The notes under the pieces were generated by a model. It was given only the letters and a program-made list of their open reading frames with translations. It did not search any database and was not told where the DNA came from. The translations under genes and the position numbers were made by a program. Positions 63,061 to 64,000 of a stretch of 64,000 bases of DNA are shown piece after piece; the stretch's first letter is position 1, and each line of letters begins with the position of its first letter. This DNA comes from Cupriavidus sp. D39 (GTDB lineage Bacteria > Pseudomonadota > Gammaproteobacteria > Burkholderiales > Burkholderiaceae), in the NCBI RefSeq assembly GCF_026627925.1, contig NZ_JAPNLE010000007.1, forward strand, positions 186,001-250,000, read 5' to 3'.

Positions 63061-63746
63061 CCAGTGCCATGAACGGTTTTGATCAGGTGCGGGTTGTCGG
63101 GATCCGCTTCGATCTTGCGACGCAAGCGGCGCACGAGCGTGTCAATCGTTCTGTCCATCGATTCGAAGCGCCGTCGCTTGGTGGCCGAGATCAGCCGCTC
63201 CCGCGACATCACCTGGCCCGGGTTCCTGACGAATACCGAAAGCAGATCAAACTCAGCGGTTGTGAGGGGCACACTATTGCCCGCCGAGTCGGTCAGGCTC
63301 CGGCCGCGCGTGTCGAGCCGAAACTGACCGAACGACAGCATAGAAGGCGCGTTGACCGAACGGCTGTGCTCCACGCGCCGCAGCAGGTTGCGCACGCGCG
63401 GCAGCAGTTCACGTTCGTCGATCGGTTTCGCGATGTAGTCGTCCGCGCCGTATTCGAGGCCGAGAATGCGATCGACCTTGTCGTTTCGACCCGTGATCAG
63501 AATGATGCCCATCTCGGACTTCTCGCGCAGATCGCGCGTCAACGACAGGCCGTCGCGCCCCGGCAGCCGGATATCGAGCAGCACGAGATCCACGGGGCGG
63601 ATGCGCATGATGCGGTCGAGTTCATCGGCATCGGCCGCGCAGCAGATCTCATAGCCTTCCGCTTCCAGAAAGCCTTCGAGTGTTTCGCGAATTGACTGGT
63701 CGTCGTCGACCACGGCAATGCGCTGGCCATTCCGCTTCTGCTGCAT
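63009..63746 (-). CDS. OmpR/PhoB-family response regulator (TorR-like)
   Basis: The 245-residue regulator has a receiver domain (Asp58 in LVLLDIRLPGRDG, acidic pair in VVDDD) and a C-terminal winged HTH (LTTAEFDLLSVFVRNPGQVM, then TLVRRLRRKIEADP and HGTGYLF). The start at 63746 (MQQKRNGQ) is chosen, although the frame extends upstream. Its 3' end overlaps the kinase gene tail-to-tail by 52 bp. It is the likely partner of the kinase HPt domain and faces away from the amidase gene, whose promoter it may control. Confidence 0.9.
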   Translation of the reverse strand: MQQKRNGQRIAVVDDDQSIRETLEGFLEAEGYEICCAADADELDRIMRIRPVDLVLLDIRLPGRDGLSLTRDLREKSEMGIILITGRNDKVDRILGLEYGADDYIAKPIDERELLPRVRNLLRRVEHSRSVNAPSMLSFGQFRLDTRGRSLTDSAGNSVPLTTAEFDLLSVFVRNPGQVMSRERLISATKRRRFESMDRTIDTLVRRLRRKIEADPDNPHLIKTVHGTGYLFSGPTGADDNRART

Positions 63747-63911
63747 GGGTTCCTCGCGAATATTCCTGCATCGGCGTGTCCTGTAGCGCTTCCACGCTCT
63801 GTTCACAAATTTTAACAAACCGCCACAGCCTGTTCAATCGATGAGGGAGACTCGTTCACAAGCTCATCCCATAGTTAGCACACCACCAAGGAACCGGATC
63901 AGGAGATGAGC

Positions 63912-64000
63912 ATGGACACCAAGCAACAGATCTGCGGCATGGACGCGGTTGCCCTCGCAAGGGCCATTCGCAGCAAGGAGCTTTCGCCCGTCGAAGTGGT
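63912..64000 (+). CDS. Amidase, N-terminal fragment (runs off window)
   Basis: The first codons read MDTKQQICGMDAVALARAIR and then SKELSPVEVV, typical of the N-terminus of amidase-signature enzymes (the Leu-Ala-x-x-Ile-Arg-x-Lys-Glu-Leu-Ser-Pro-Val-Glu-Val motif). These hydrolyse amides to acid and ammonia. The Ser-Ser-Lys triad would lie beyond the end. AGGAG at 63901-63905 fits the ATG at 63912 better than the ATG at 63906. It is divergent from the response regulator. Confidence 0.82.
   Translation, partial: MDTKQQICGMDAVALARAIRSKELSPVEV

Overview
The window is high-GC DNA whose gene styles point to a betaproteobacterium of the Burkholderiaceae, most like Cupriavidus or Ralstonia. This placement is inferred from composition and gene families only; there is no rRNA or tRNA gene to confirm it. 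No CRISPR array or replication origin was seen.

Bases 1 to about 45,600 form one long accessory catabolic region. In order it holds: FAH-family and RraA-family enzymes with an MFS transporter and a LysR regulator; a divergent aldehyde dehydrogenase / 3-hydroxyisobutyrate-dehydrogenase-like / branched-chain-type binding-protein set; a Rieske ring-hydroxylating oxygenase (alpha and beta); an acyl-CoA synthetase beside a TetR regulator; an amidohydrolase-FAH-hydroxyacyl-CoA dehydrogenase-thiolase operon; a P450 operon; an MFS/AraC divergent pair; a LuxE/LuxC-like carboxylate-reduction pair with SDR and TetR genes; a phytoene-dehydrogenase-like oxidase divergent from a second P450; an operon of amidohydrolase, three acyl-CoA dehydrogenases and a [2Fe-2S] ferredoxin; an IclR regulator divergent from an operon of ferredoxin, SDR, extradiol dioxygenase and FAH hydrolase; and an SDR-SDR-MFS operon. 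Together these could hydroxylate (P450s plus ferredoxins, Rieske oxygenase), activate (CoA ligase), beta-oxidise (acyl-CoA dehydrogenases, hydroxyacyl-CoA dehydrogenase, thiolase) and ring-cleave (extradiol dioxygenase, FAH hydrolases, amidohydrolases) a hydrophobic cyclic compound. The substrate cannot be named from sequence. A 19-bp dyad, ACAC-N11-GTGT, usually next to an AT-rich -10-like stretch, recurs upstream of most of these operons and not in the right part as far as I could see. It suggests a single regulon.

Bases 45,600-59,300 are a scrambled, decaying zone. It holds integrase, LysR, alcohol-dehydrogenase, Tn3 transposase, IS630 and sensor-kinase remnants, mixed with intact genes: a Gfo/Idh oxidoreductase, an Old Yellow Enzyme, a PaaI-type thioesterase, a LysR regulator, an exported repeat protein, an Ohr/OsmC peroxidase and a DipZ/TlpA-like thioredoxin. 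An IS630-family element sits inside a quinone-oxidoreductase-like gene, with a TA target duplication.

Bases 59,357-64,000 carry an NCS1-type permease, a hybrid sensor kinase, a convergent overlapping OmpR-type response regulator and the start of an amidase. This looks like a regulated uptake and hydrolysis locus for a nitrogenous compound.

Many genes in the catabolic region carry single-base changes in short homopolymers that break the frame while the protein stays recognisable on both sides. Either the assembly has uncorrected indels or the cluster is newly decaying; the sequence alone cannot decide.
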